Positions 42,192-50,808 of a DNA stretch of 64,000 nt are shown piece by piece. The stretch is from contig NZ_FNYL01000001.1 of NCBI RefSeq assembly GCF_900109045.1, forward strand, positions 787,913 through 851,912. Direction: 5' to 3'. This DNA is from Dyadobacter sp. SG02 (GTDB taxonomy: Bacteria; Bacteroidota; Bacteroidia; Cytophagales; Spirosomataceae). Below the pieces are notes generated by a model that had not been told where the DNA came from, ran no database searches, and worked only from the letters and a program-made list of their open reading frames with translations. The first letter of the stretch is position 1; each line of letters begins with the position of its first letter. The translations under genes and the position numbers were made by a program.

Positions 42192-43712
42192 ATGGGGATT
42201 ATTGTACGTCAGGGATTTAAGAGTTCCATTGTTTCTTATGTTGGTGTTGTCATCGGCATTTTCAATATCCTGATCCTTTACAACCAATACATGACCCAGG
42301 AACAGCTGGGTTTATACGCCTCCACCCTGCTTACCTTCCCGGTGATTTACATGTCGTTCTCATTGCTTGGGGTACCTTCGGTGGCTGTCAGGTTCCACAG
42401 CCGGTTCCAGGACGAGCATTCGCGAAGGCAGCTTTTTACATTTATCATTATTACACCACTGATAGGTCTCACGGCATTTGCGCTGTTATACCTGCTTTTC
42501 AAGCCATTATACCTTAAATTTTACCTCGACCACTCTCCGATGCTGGTCAAATACTATTATGTTTTCATTCCGCTGACAGTCGGAATGGTGTACCTGCTGG
42601 CGCTGGAATCCTATTCGCGGATCAACCTGCGCATTGCGGTGCCTTCGCTGATCCGGGAAGTCGGTCTCAGGCTTGCTAACAGCCTATTGGTGATCCTTTT
42701 CGGGTTTAAAGTCATCACTTTCGACACGATGGTCAATCTTACCGTGGTCAGCTACGCGGTGGCTATTGTGGCAATGCTCATTTATCTCCACGTTCAGAAC
42801 CGGCTTTTTACATCGCTGGATTTCGGTTTTATCAAACATCCCGCGTTCAAGGAAATGTACCGGTACGGCCTCTGGGTACTGTTGGGCGGCGCGAGCGCGG
42901 CATTACTGCCTCATATCGAAAAAGTACTTTTACCCGCATTCGAAGGCGGTTTGGGCAACACGGCGATCTTCGACATCGCTTCCCGCATTGCATTGGTGAT
43001 TTCCATTCCGAGAAATGCGATCGTGATGATCAGCGCACCGATTATCTCGGAGGCCTACGTCAAAAACGATATCCCGCATATTGATACCATCTACAAAAAA
43101 TCGTCGCTCAACCTGTTCATCATCGGCTCCTTCCTTTTCCTGGGAATCTGGTGTAATATCGACGCCATTTTCAGCCTCATTCCAAAATCCGACATTTATT
43201 CCCAAGGCAAATGGGTGGTGCTGATGGTCGGGGTGTCACGCATTGCCGACATGATGACCGGCCTGAACACCGAAATCCTGACCAACTCTCGCTATTACCG
43301 TTACGACATTGTTTTCATGCTTTTTTTCACGGTATTGATCCTCGGGGCAAGCCAGTTTCTGATACCGCTTTACCGCTACAACGGTGCGGCGGCGGCGGCA
43401 CTTTTTGCGACGGTTACCTACAATATTGTCAAGCTGTTTTTTATTAAAAATAAGATGGGGATCCAGCCTTTCTCTACCGGTACCCTGAAAGTTTTGTTAC
43501 TGGCAGCGCTGGCTTATCTGGCGGCTTACTTTATCCCTGTCCCCAATAATCGTGAACTGATCCCGGTGCTGGCCGGCATGGCGATCCGGTCTGTAATAGT
43601 GACGGTCATTTTCGGGGGCGGCATTCTGCTCTGGCGGGTTTCGGAGGATATTTCTACCGGGTTCAGCCTGGGATGGGGCATGGTGAGATCGGCCGTTTTT
43701 AACAGAAAGTAA
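42192..43712 (+). CDS. Polysaccharide flippase (Wzx-like, MOP superfamily)
   Basis: 506 aa with about 14 hydrophobic segments. It is in the lipopolysaccharide/exopolysaccharide exporter family: N-terminal SSIVSYVGVVIGIFNILILYNQYMTQEQLGLYAS is a typical first-helix region, and repeated pairs of helices run through to ILLWRVSEDI. It probably flips lipid-linked oligosaccharide across the inner membrane. The usual neighbours are present (epimerase, glycosyltransferases), but no Wzy polymerase or initiating transferase is seen. Confidence 0.85.
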   Translation: MGIIVRQGFKSSIVSYVGVVIGIFNILILYNQYMTQEQLGLYASTLLTFPVIYMSFSLLGVPSVAVRFHSRFQDEHSRRQLFTFIIITPLIGLTAFALLYLLFKPLYLKFYLDHSPMLVKYYYVFIPLTVGMVYLLALESYSRINLRIAVPSLIREVGLRLANSLLVILFGFKVITFDTMVNLTVVSYAVAIVAMLIYLHVQNRLFTSLDFGFIKHPAFKEMYRYGLWVLLGGASAALLPHIEKVLLPAFEGGLGNTAIFDIASRIALVISIPRNAIVMISAPIISEAYVKNDIPHIDTIYKKSSLNLFIIGSFLFLGIWCNIDAIFSLIPKSDIYSQGKWVVLMVGVSRIADMMTGLNTEILTNSRYYRYDIVFMLFFTVLILGASQFLIPLYRYNGAAAAALFATVTYNIVKLFFIKNKMGIQPFSTGTLKVLLLAALAYLAAYFIPVPNNRELIPVLAGMAIRSVIVTVIFGGGILLWRVSEDISTGFSLGWGMVRSAVFNRK

Positions 43713-43776
43713 GTCAGGCCCGGCATGAAACCGGCGATTAGGCCCTGTAACCGGCCGCTGTCATATCAACTTTTGC

Positions 43777-43784
43777 TATCTTTG
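43777..43784 (+). promoter_or_regulatory. -7 promoter box before the methyltransferase/glycosyltransferase operon
   Basis: TATCTTTG is a full match. With a start near 43790, the ATG at 43796 would leave a leader of about 6 nt; the in-frame ATG at 43829 is a plausible alternative start. Confidence 0.45.
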
Positions 43785-43828
43785 GCACAGCAATCATGGG
43801 CGCAACGGCCCCAATTTCCGGATTACCA

Positions 43829-44443
43829 ATGTCTTTAAAACAAAAAATAGTCGCAGGACTTCTGAAAGAACCTTACAGCAAGTACCAACTGATCAGCTAT
43901 GACCGTACCAAGCCTGTCAAACTGGTAGTAGGCGCGATGTATTCCCTTTTTAAAGGCTGGATTCATTCCGATATCGAGACATTGGACCTGCTGAAAAAGA
44001 GCGATTGGGAGAAATATTTCCCGGAAAACTCGATCGACAGGATACTAGCGGAACACGTCTGGGAGCATTTAACACCGGAACAAGGCCAGCTGGCATTTCA
44101 GAATTGCTACACATTCCTGAAACCGGGAGGCATACTGCGTGTAGCGGTTCCCGACGGCTTCAATCCGAGCGAGGAATATATCGACTATGTAAAACCGGGC
44201 GGAACCGGCAATGGCGCCGACGACCACAAGCTGCTGTACAATTACAAGCTGATGTCGGGTTTTCTCGAAAATGTGGGCTTCAAAGTAAACCTCCTCGAAT
44301 ATTTCGATGAAAACGGCCAGTTCCATCAATCACCGTGGAACCCCGAGGACGGTATGATCCGCCGCTCCGCCGACCACGACGAGCGCAACCGCGACGGGAA
44401 ACTGGGCTACACTTCCCTGATCATCGACGCAATCAAAGGCTGA
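43829..44443 (+). CDS. SAM-dependent methyltransferase (class I), polysaccharide cluster
   Basis: 204 aa from the ATG at 43829, or 215 aa from 43796. KLVVGAMYSLFKGWIHSDIETLDL replaces the usual glycine-rich SAM loop; ILAEHVWEHLTPEQGQLAFQNCYTFLKPGGILRVAVPDG is the typical post-II to motif III of the class I fold. These short relatives often lack a full motif I; binding of SAM is inferred. Substrate unknown. It starts an operon with a glycosyltransferase 1 nt downstream. Confidence 0.78.
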   Translation: MSLKQKIVAGLLKEPYSKYQLISYDRTKPVKLVVGAMYSLFKGWIHSDIETLDLLKKSDWEKYFPENSIDRILAEHVWEHLTPEQGQLAFQNCYTFLKPGGILRVAVPDGFNPSEEYIDYVKPGGTGNGADDHKLLYNYKLMSGFLENVGFKVNLLEYFDENGQFHQSPWNPEDGMIRRSADHDERNRDGKLGYTSLIIDAIKG

Positions 44444-44444
44444 A

Positions 44445-45347
44445 ATGGGCTTTTCCGGCACACTCGCACCCATCGTTTTGTTTTGTTATAACCGCCCCGC
44501 GCATTTGCGGCAAACGGTGGAAAGCCTGCGCCTGAACACGCTGGCACCGGAAAGCGAGCTTTTTGTGTATTCCGACGGCCCGAAAAATGAGGATGATCGT
44601 CAAAAGGTCCGGGAAGTCAGGAATTATCTTTCGACAGTAACCGGGTTTCGTGCTATTCACATAACGGAGGCCGAAAAGAATAAGGGGTTGGCCGCATCGG
44701 TGATCGAAGGGGTCAGTTTTGTTCTTTCCAAATATCCGAACGTAATCGTGCTCGAAGACGACATGCTGAGCGCCACTGATTTTCTCTCGTTCATGAACCA
44801 GGCGTTAGATGTATATGCAGAACGCACAGATATTTTTTCGGTAACCGGCTACACGCCGCCGGTTACCTTTCCTGAAAATTACCCGCACGACCTGTACCTC
44901 GTGCCACGCGCCAGTTCCTGGGGCTGGGGCACATGGGCGCACAAATGGGCGAAGGCCGACTGGCAGGTTAAGGGCTTTTCTACTTTGAAAAACGATGCGG
45001 ACCATCGTGAAGCATTTAATAAAGGAGGTGACGACCTATGGCCCATGTTGGTCAAGCAGCAAAAAGGCGTGATCGACTCGTGGGCGATTCGCTGGACCTA
45101 TTCGCAGTTTCAGAACAATGCTTACGGGCTCTACCCTGTGCATTCCAAAATCAAAAACATCGGAACGGACGGCAGTGGTACTAATTTTACATTTAAATCG
45201 GGCGAATACGGTCACGAAATGACCGAGGGCGGTGTGCAAATGCCTGCCGGGCTGATGCCTGATGAAAAAATGATCCGTGCATTCGGGGAGTATTACCGGC
45301 TGCCTTTCCTTTTAAAAATTAAAAACCGGGTCAAATACGGCATTTGA
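44445..45347 (+). CDS. Glycosyltransferase (GT-A fold)
   Basis: 300 aa. Starts one base after the preceding stop codon, indicating translational coupling. GT-A features: APIVLFCYNRPAHLRQTVESL, LFVYSDGPKNEDDRQKV, EKNKGLAASVIEGV and VIVLEDDMLSATDFLSFMNQAL with the metal-binding EDD. The sequence SSWGWGTWAHKWAKADW is typical of transferases in surface-glycan loci. An FkbM methyltransferase gene follows 12 nt later, so the three genes form one unit. Confidence 0.85.
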   Translation: MGFSGTLAPIVLFCYNRPAHLRQTVESLRLNTLAPESELFVYSDGPKNEDDRQKVREVRNYLSTVTGFRAIHITEAEKNKGLAASVIEGVSFVLSKYPNVIVLEDDMLSATDFLSFMNQALDVYAERTDIFSVTGYTPPVTFPENYPHDLYLVPRASSWGWGTWAHKWAKADWQVKGFSTLKNDADHREAFNKGGDDLWPMLVKQQKGVIDSWAIRWTYSQFQNNAYGLYPVHSKIKNIGTDGSGTNFTFKSGEYGHEMTEGGVQMPAGLMPDEKMIRAFGEYYRLPFLLKIKNRVKYGI

Positions 45348-45359
45348 CCCACCATTCAT

Positions 45360-46166
45360 ATGTACTGGCTTCGCTACCTGCTTAAAGAACCTTATCACGC
45401 GCTCAGCTCCGCGCGGAACCGTGAATTCATGGGGTTGTTGCTCAAATATGGCAACCGCGCCCGTTATAAGCTTACGGACGTGGCATTCGGCGGGTTTAAA
45501 CTGGAAGTACCCGACACCATGTCATTCCTTTGGCAACATAAGGAAATCTTCGCGGACGAGTTCTATTATTTTGAAAGCAAAGAGACCCAACCGGTTATTT
45601 TCGACTGCGGCGCAAATATTGGAATGAGCGTTCTGTATTTTAAAAAGTTGTTCCCGAACGCGCGGGTACTTGCATTCGAAGCCGAACCGGCGATTGCGTC
45701 GCTGCTGCGCCAGAACCTGGAAGGCAACGGCGTGAAGGATGTTGAAATTATCGACAAGGCCGTCTGGGTTAACGAAGAAGGTATTTGGTTCGGTAGCGAA
45801 TCTGCCGATTCTTCTTCCATTTATTCTACCGCCCGGAAACGTAAGATCGACTCTATTCGACTGAAAGATTTCCTGGCAAAAGAAACCCGAATCGATTTTC
45901 TGAAAATGGACATTGAAGGGGCGGAAATCGATGTGCTTCACGATTGCCGTAGCTCGCTCGCGCATGTGGAGAATCTTTTTGTAGAGTTCCATTCCTACAT
46001 CGGCAATGCGCAGGCCCTGGCGGATGTGGTCAAAGTTTTTGAAGAAAACGGCTTCCGGTATTATGTAGATACCAACCAGCACCGGCTCCGGCCATTCGTT
46101 AACCGCCGCTACCGTGGCAACGATGTGATGGACCTGCAATTGAATATCTTCGGCTGGCGGGAATAG
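45360..46166 (+). CDS. FkbM-family methyltransferase
   Basis: 268 aa. SAM-binding motif VIFDCGANIGMSVLYFKKLFPNARVLAFEAEP, with conserved IDFLKMDIEGAEIDVL (acidic catalytic/metal region of FkbM) and LFVEFHSYIGN. FkbM-like enzymes O-methylate sugars or polyketides; here a polysaccharide sugar is likely. It is the third gene of a +-strand operon and ends 7 nt from the convergent UDP-sugar dehydrogenase gene. Confidence 0.9.
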   Translation: MYWLRYLLKEPYHALSSARNREFMGLLLKYGNRARYKLTDVAFGGFKLEVPDTMSFLWQHKEIFADEFYYFESKETQPVIFDCGANIGMSVLYFKKLFPNARVLAFEAEPAIASLLRQNLEGNGVKDVEIIDKAVWVNEEGIWFGSESADSSSIYSTARKRKIDSIRLKDFLAKETRIDFLKMDIEGAEIDVLHDCRSSLAHVENLFVEFHSYIGNAQALADVVKVFEENGFRYYVDTNQHRLRPFVNRRYRGNDVMDLQLNIFGWRE

Positions 46167-46173
46167 GCTGCTG

Positions 46174-47439
46174 TCAGAGTCGGGAATCGACCATATCCTG
46201 TGGCAATACCGATTTCAGATCGAATATCACCGAATCAGATCTGGTAAATTCTCCAAATTCCATCGTGCGGAACTCCTCGTGCGCCACGGCCAGCACCACA
46301 GCCTCGTAAGTAGCTCCGGGTTTGTCGAGCAATGCAATATTATACTCCGCCAACACCTGCTCGCCCGAAGCCCAGGGGTCGTATACTTCTACCTGCATTC
46401 CAAAATCGGTGAGCTCGCGGTACACGTCTATTACGCGCGTATTGCGGATGTCCGGGCAATTTTCCTTGAAGGTAATGCCCAGGATCAGAACGCGGCTTCC
46501 TTCTATCCTATGCCGTTTGCGAATCATAAGCTTTACGAGCTTATTGGCTACGAATACGCCCATCATATCATTTACCCTTCGGCCGGAGAGAATTACCTGC
46601 GGATAATATCCCAGCGATTCGGCCTTGTAAGCCAGGTAATACGGGTCGACGCCAATGCAATGCCCGCCGACGAGCCCCGGTTTGTATTTCAGGAAATTCC
46701 ATTTCGTGGCGGCGGCTTCGAGCACTTCGGTAGTATCGATGTTCATCCGGTCGAAAATCAACGCCAGCTCATTCACAAACGAGATATTCACATCCCGCTG
46801 GGCATTTTCGATCGCCTTGGACGCTTCTGCAACTTTAATACTGGACGCCAAATGCGTACCCGCCTCAATTACCGACGCGTACAAATCGTTCACAAAGCGG
46901 GCCGTTTCGGGCGTAGAACCCGACGTCACTTTTCTGATTTTTGTGAAGGTATTGATTTTATCGCCCGGGTTAATGCGCTCAGGCGAGTAGCCGCAGAAGA
47001 ACCCTTCGTTGAATTTCAACCCGCTTTCACGTTCCAGCACCGGCACGCAATCGTCTTCGGTACAACCCGGATAGACCGTCGATTCATAGATCACTACATC
47101 GCCCTTTTTCAGTATTTGCCCGATCATCGCGCTGGCTTTCAACAGGTACGTCAGATTGGGCTTTTTGTAATGATCAACCGGCGTAGGCACGGTTACGATA
47201 AACACATTGCATTCCTTCAATGCACCTTCGTCCCACGAAAATGTAAGGTTAGCAGCCTCCCGCAAATCCTGCCGCGAGATTTCCTTGGTCGTATCGTACG
47301 CATCTTTGAGCTCCTGAATGCGCCGTTTGTTGATATCGAAGCCAGTTACCGGATACTTCCTGCTAAAAGCCACGGCCAGCGGCAAACCGACATAACCAAG
47401 TCCGATAACGGCAATTCTGACATCTGATCCGGGTAACAT
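46174..47439 (-). CDS. UDP-N-acetyl-hexosamine dehydrogenase (TviB/WbpO/WecC-like)
   Basis: 421 aa. NAD-binding VIGLGYVGLPLAVAF, then IVTVPTPVDHYKKPNL, VIYESTVYPGCTEDDCVPVLERESGLKFNEGFFCGYSPERINPGDK, the catalytic VGGHCIGVDPYYLA (Cys) and LGITFKENCPDIRNTRV. It oxidises a UDP-N-acetyl-hexosamine to a uronic acid by two successive NAD-dependent steps. The motif set matches the TviB/WbpO/WecC group; with wecB nearby, UDP-ManNAc to UDP-ManNAcA is a reasonable guess, but UDP-GlcNAc or UDP-GalNAc cannot be excluded. Two dyad sites lie upstream. Confidence 0.9.
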   Translation of the reverse strand: MLPGSDVRIAVIGLGYVGLPLAVAFSRKYPVTGFDINKRRIQELKDAYDTTKEISRQDLREAANLTFSWDEGALKECNVFIVTVPTPVDHYKKPNLTYLLKASAMIGQILKKGDVVIYESTVYPGCTEDDCVPVLERESGLKFNEGFFCGYSPERINPGDKINTFTKIRKVTSGSTPETARFVNDLYASVIEAGTHLASSIKVAEASKAIENAQRDVNISFVNELALIFDRMNIDTTEVLEAAATKWNFLKYKPGLVGGHCIGVDPYYLAYKAESLGYYPQVILSGRRVNDMMGVFVANKLVKLMIRKRHRIEGSRVLILGITFKENCPDIRNTRVIDVYRELTDFGMQVEVYDPWASGEQVLAEYNIALLDKPGATYEAVVLAVAHEEFRTMEFGEFTRSDSVIFDLKSVLPQDMVDSRL

Positions 47440-47610
47440 GGAAGGTACTTAATTGAATGTTCGGGCATAAAACTAGGCATATTTCGTCCTACCAAAAAAT
47501 TATCGACGAAAGCGTTACCAAAGTAAAAAATGAGCGTATTTGAATAAAGTGGTCACTCCAATATCGTCGCTCTTTATGGAATTAATGGTCATTCAAGGGA
47601 AGAATATGCT

Positions 47611-47712
47611 TTTCTAAGGTCACAAACTGTGACCTTAGAAAGAGGGAAAAAAGTCACTAATCACACTCACAGGCAAGAGTTTGACTCTTAGAACACAAAT
47701 TGTGATCTTAAA
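47611..47712. promoter_or_regulatory. Two matching dyad sites upstream of the UDP-sugar dehydrogenase
   Basis: Site 1 (47611-47641): perfect 14-bp arms TTTCTAAGGTCACA / TGTGACCTTAGAAA around AAC. Site 2 (47686-47712): arms TCTTAGAACACA / TGTGATCTTAAA around AAT, with 9 of 12 bases symmetrical. Shared core: TCACA/ACACA-AAY-TGTGA. The centres (47626 and 47699) are 73 bp apart, about seven helical turns. Neither site is followed by a U-tract on either strand, so they look like paired operators rather than terminators. The rest of the 47440-47738 gap shows no gene. Confidence 0.5.
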
Positions 47713-47738
47713 GCGCAGTCATGATTGCCGTATTGATT

Positions 47739-48647
47739 TCAATGCGCGTAAGGATTCGGTGGGAAAATATGCACCTGAAAACCTTCCTGCTGCATGGCCT
47801 TCATAACCTGCTCCGAAGGCAGTTTTTTGAATATCACCGCGCACAAAATCTGCGAGGGCATCAATGAAGCTTTTACGAGAAAATCATGAAATGCGAGCTT
47901 CCGCTTGATCTTCCGGAATGCCGCAGACGAATCGTCGGCCTTTTCCTGTGCGTACGAGGGATGATAGTAGTTATTGTTGATACCCTTAAAGGCAACCGCC
48001 GGCAGCCCCATGCCATTCGCAAGCTTGTCCATTTCGCGCTCAGACAGTTTGAAAACGTAGTTCCCCACCGTTTCAAACGAATACCTGTTCTTCCAGTATT
48101 TCTGTAACGCTTTTGTGTCGAACCGGTCGAAAATATTCCTTAGTGCGAGCAGAAAAGGCATTTTGGAGACGGGGTCGTGTGGTTCTATCAGGATCACCGC
48201 CTCACGCGCCACGCGCACCATCTCGTACACGCCCAGGTACGGGCGCGGGAAGTGGTGGTAGGCCTCCTTGCAGAAAACGTAGTCGAAGCTATTGTCGGCA
48301 AATGTCAGACGCTCCACATTTTCGACCGCGTATTTTTCAATGAATCCTCTTTCTTTGGATAAAGGCAAAAAGGTGCCGGCAATATCGCTGGCGGTCGAAT
48401 CCAATCCCTTTTTGAAAAAATAGCTGGCATCGAAACCGTAACCGTCCCCTACTGTCAACCACGACTTCTTTTCCTGCACGAATGGGTTTGTCAGTTCGAG
48501 CTGGCGCTTGTGGATCCAGTTATTAATGGTCAGATGCGCATTATCGTACTCCCACAATTCGATGGCCTTGTTTTTTGCCTCCTGTGTAGCATATTGCAAT
48601 TCATACCATTCAGAATGCGCCTCGTGGCTTCGTTTTTCGCTCGACAT
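47739..48647 (-). CDS. Class I SAM-dependent methyltransferase
   Basis: 302 aa. The SAM-binding loop is SWLTVGDGYGFDASYF, with acidic VERLTFADNSFDYVFCKEAYHHFPRPYLGVYEMVRVAREAVILIEPHDP (motifs II-III and post-III). The N-terminal 50 residues (EWYELQYATQEAKNKAIELWEYDN, NWIHKRQLEL) resemble those of methyltransferases in glycan loci. Substrate unknown. The next gene on this strand, downstream, is the UDP-sugar dehydrogenase, about 300 nt away. Divergent from the GT4 gene. Confidence 0.85.
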   Translation of the reverse strand: MSSEKRSHEAHSEWYELQYATQEAKNKAIELWEYDNAHLTINNWIHKRQLELTNPFVQEKKSWLTVGDGYGFDASYFFKKGLDSTASDIAGTFLPLSKERGFIEKYAVENVERLTFADNSFDYVFCKEAYHHFPRPYLGVYEMVRVAREAVILIEPHDPVSKMPFLLALRNIFDRFDTKALQKYWKNRYSFETVGNYVFKLSEREMDKLANGMGLPAVAFKGINNNYYHPSYAQEKADDSSAAFRKIKRKLAFHDFLVKASLMPSQILCAVIFKKLPSEQVMKAMQQEGFQVHIFPPNPYAH

Positions 48648-48758
48648 GTTTCGGAGTTACAGATTTGGCGATAAAGATAGTTTCATCGGATAGAAAATTA
48701 TTTAATGGCAGAACTATTAATTTTACCCGGGTGAAACAAATCTCCGGCCAAAACACGA

Positions 48759-50024
48759 ATGAGCGATAGCGATCAAATGGTGCTTCAATTAAGTACTTTT
48801 CATTGGGAAGGTGGGGCCGGGGTCGCTGCGGCAAGGTTGCACCAGGCATTGCTGAATGCCGGGGTGGATTCGCATCTGATGGTTTCGGAAATCTCCCGAC
48901 CGGGCCCGCAAACGACTGCCTGGGCGGATAATCCCTGGAAATCCAGAAAAGCCTGGGGGAATTTTGTACTGGAAAGGCTTAGTTTTCTTCCCTATGAAAA
49001 AGACAAGTCCGTCCGTTTCGCATTTTCTCCCGCCGCCGCCGGGGCAGACATTGCCGATCACCCGCTCGTAAAGCAAGCCAGTCTCATTCATTTGCATTGG
49101 ATTAATTTCGGGTTTCTCTCCCTGAAATCGCTGGAAAAACTGTTCGCACTAGGCAAGCCGATCGTCTGGACATTGCATGATATGTGGACATTTACCGGCG
49201 GCTGCCATTACAACCGCGGATGCGAACGTTACCTGTCGCATTGCTGTTACTGCCCGTATCTCAAAAAGCCGGGCGAATATGATATTGCTTTTGCCCAATT
49301 CGAGCAAAAACAAAGGTTATATCAAGACAGGAATCTTACACTCATCTCTCCCAGCCGATGGTTGGATAATCTCGTTCAAAAAGCGGCGTTGACCAACGGC
49401 AGGCCGTCAAAAGCCATCCCGAACTGCATCGACACCGATTTTTTCAAGCCTGGCAACCGTGCCGAAGCCCGAAATGCATTCGGGCTCCCAGCTGATAAGA
49501 AATTGCTCCTCTTCGCAGGTGCGAACACACAGGACCCGCGCAAAGGCTTTACCTACTTTCAGGAAGCCATGCGACATCCCGATCTCGCCAATGCCGAAGT
49601 AATGATCCTCGGCAAAGGGAAACCTGAAAATTTTAAGGATATGCCGGTGAAAGCGCATTTTCTGGGTAAAATCTCGGATGCCGGCCAGATGGTGCAGGCC
49701 TATAATGCAGCCGATGCATTGATCGTCCCGTCGCTGGAAGACAACCTCCCGAATACCATCATGGAAGCTATGGCGTGCGGTACGCCGGCCGTGGGTTTCG
49801 AAACCGGGGGTATACCGGAAATGATCGGACATTTCGAAAACGGCTTTATCGCAACACCCAAATCCGCTTCTTCACTGTCCGAAGGTATTCAATGGGTATT
49901 AAGCCATAATACAGAAGGCGACGTTTCCGCCAATGCCCGTAAGAAAGTTTTACAATGCTATTCCGGGGAAGTGGTAGCCCGGCAATATTCCCAACTTTAC
50001 GAATCCCTGCTTCATGGACAATAG
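48759..50024 (+). CDS. Family 4 glycosyltransferase
   Basis: 421 aa GT-B enzyme. N-terminal domain: LSTFHWEGGAGVAAARLHQALLNAGVDSHLMVS (glycine-rich acceptor loop) and IVWTLHDMWTFTGGCHYNRGCERY, a segment typical of WcaI/WbaZ-like enzymes with paired Cys residues (GCERYLSHCCYCPYL). C-terminal domain: LLFAGANTQDPRKGF, HFLGKISDAGQMVQAYNAADALIVPSLEDNLPNTIMEAMACGTPAVGFETGG (the donor-binding E-x7-E region). Its gene overlaps the next gene by 11 nt, so the two are translationally coupled. Confidence 0.92.
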   Translation: MSDSDQMVLQLSTFHWEGGAGVAAARLHQALLNAGVDSHLMVSEISRPGPQTTAWADNPWKSRKAWGNFVLERLSFLPYEKDKSVRFAFSPAAAGADIADHPLVKQASLIHLHWINFGFLSLKSLEKLFALGKPIVWTLHDMWTFTGGCHYNRGCERYLSHCCYCPYLKKPGEYDIAFAQFEQKQRLYQDRNLTLISPSRWLDNLVQKAALTNGRPSKAIPNCIDTDFFKPGNRAEARNAFGLPADKKLLLFAGANTQDPRKGFTYFQEAMRHPDLANAEVMILGKGKPENFKDMPVKAHFLGKISDAGQMVQAYNAADALIVPSLEDNLPNTIMEAMACGTPAVGFETGGIPEMIGHFENGFIATPKSASSLSEGIQWVLSHNTEGDVSANARKKVLQCYSGEVVARQYSQLYESLLHGQ

Positions 50025-50793
50025 CCCATTGCTGACAATCATCACCGTGACATTCCAGGCCGAAAAATACCTCGGCCGAACTTTAAGCAGTGTGGAAAAG
50101 GCTATTTCAAACGTAAAAAATGCCTCGCAACTGGAATACCTGATCATCGACGGCGGCTCCAACGATCAGACGCTCGCGATCGCAAATGGTTATAGCCACT
50201 TTATCTCCAAAATTCTGTCCGAAAAAGACAAAGGCCTTTACGACGCCATGAACAAGGGGTTACGACTGGCATCGGGGAAATATGTCTGGTTTTTGAATGC
50301 GGGTGATGAGGCTTACGACGATCAGACATTGCAAAACCTCCTGTCGTCGCTCGAAACCGGGGCCGCGGTATATTACAGCGACGCCATGATGGTCCGCGAA
50401 GATGGTACCGAAGTGGGCCTGCGCAGCCATTTCACGCCCCACACCCTGCCCGCAAACCTTCGCTGGCAAGATTTCGCGCTCGGCATGAAAGTGTGTCACC
50501 AGGCATTTATTGCACGAAAAGACATTGCTCCGCCTTATGAATACCAGAATCTCAGCGCCGACATCGAATGGGAGATCGAATGCCTGAAACGGGCCGAAAG
50601 CATACAATTTCTGCCGTTCGTACTATGCCGCTATCTTTTGGGCGGGCTGTCCGTCAAAAATCACCGTCGCTCGCTGACTGACCGCTACAAAGTGCTCAAA
50701 AAGCATTTCGGGTTGATTCCGACGCTATTCAACCACCTGCGCATCTTCTGGCGGGGATATTGGTTTGCCAAAAAGAATGGAAAATACTGGTAA
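50014..50793 (+). CDS. Family 2 glycosyltransferase (WcaE-like)
   Basis: 259 aa. GT-A motifs: LLTIITVTFQAEKYLGRTLSSVEKA, EYLIIDGGSNDQTLAIA and SEKDKGLYDAMNKGLRLASGKYVWFLNAGDEAYDD (metal motif near NAGDE). This arrangement is that of WcaE/WcaA-type transferases for colanic-acid-like glycans. The start overlaps the end of the preceding GT4 gene by 11 nt. It is the last gene of the polysaccharide region before an unrelated SusCD locus on the other strand. Confidence 0.9.
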   Translation: MDNSPLLTIITVTFQAEKYLGRTLSSVEKAISNVKNASQLEYLIIDGGSNDQTLAIANGYSHFISKILSEKDKGLYDAMNKGLRLASGKYVWFLNAGDEAYDDQTLQNLLSSLETGAAVYYSDAMMVREDGTEVGLRSHFTPHTLPANLRWQDFALGMKVCHQAFIARKDIAPPYEYQNLSADIEWEIECLKRAESIQFLPFVLCRYLLGGLSVKNHRRSLTDRYKVLKKHFGLIPTLFNHLRIFWRGYWFAKKNGKYW

Positions 50794-50808
50794 CAGCTAC
50801 CCTACCTG

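Noticed and set aside
46279..47427. 382-codon plus-strand open frame
   Set aside because: It is antisense to the UDP-sugar dehydrogenase gene, whose reading frame has clear family motifs; the antisense product has no recognisable feature and an unusual Arg/His/Phe-rich composition.
47614..47638. CRP-like site (TGTGA/TCACA)
   Set aside because: The halves are in the reverse order and spacing to that of a CRP site (TCACA-N3-TGTGA rather than TGTGA-N6-TCACA).
47611..47641. Intrinsic terminator
   Set aside because: The stem is strong but the 3-nt centre is tight and neither side has a T-run.
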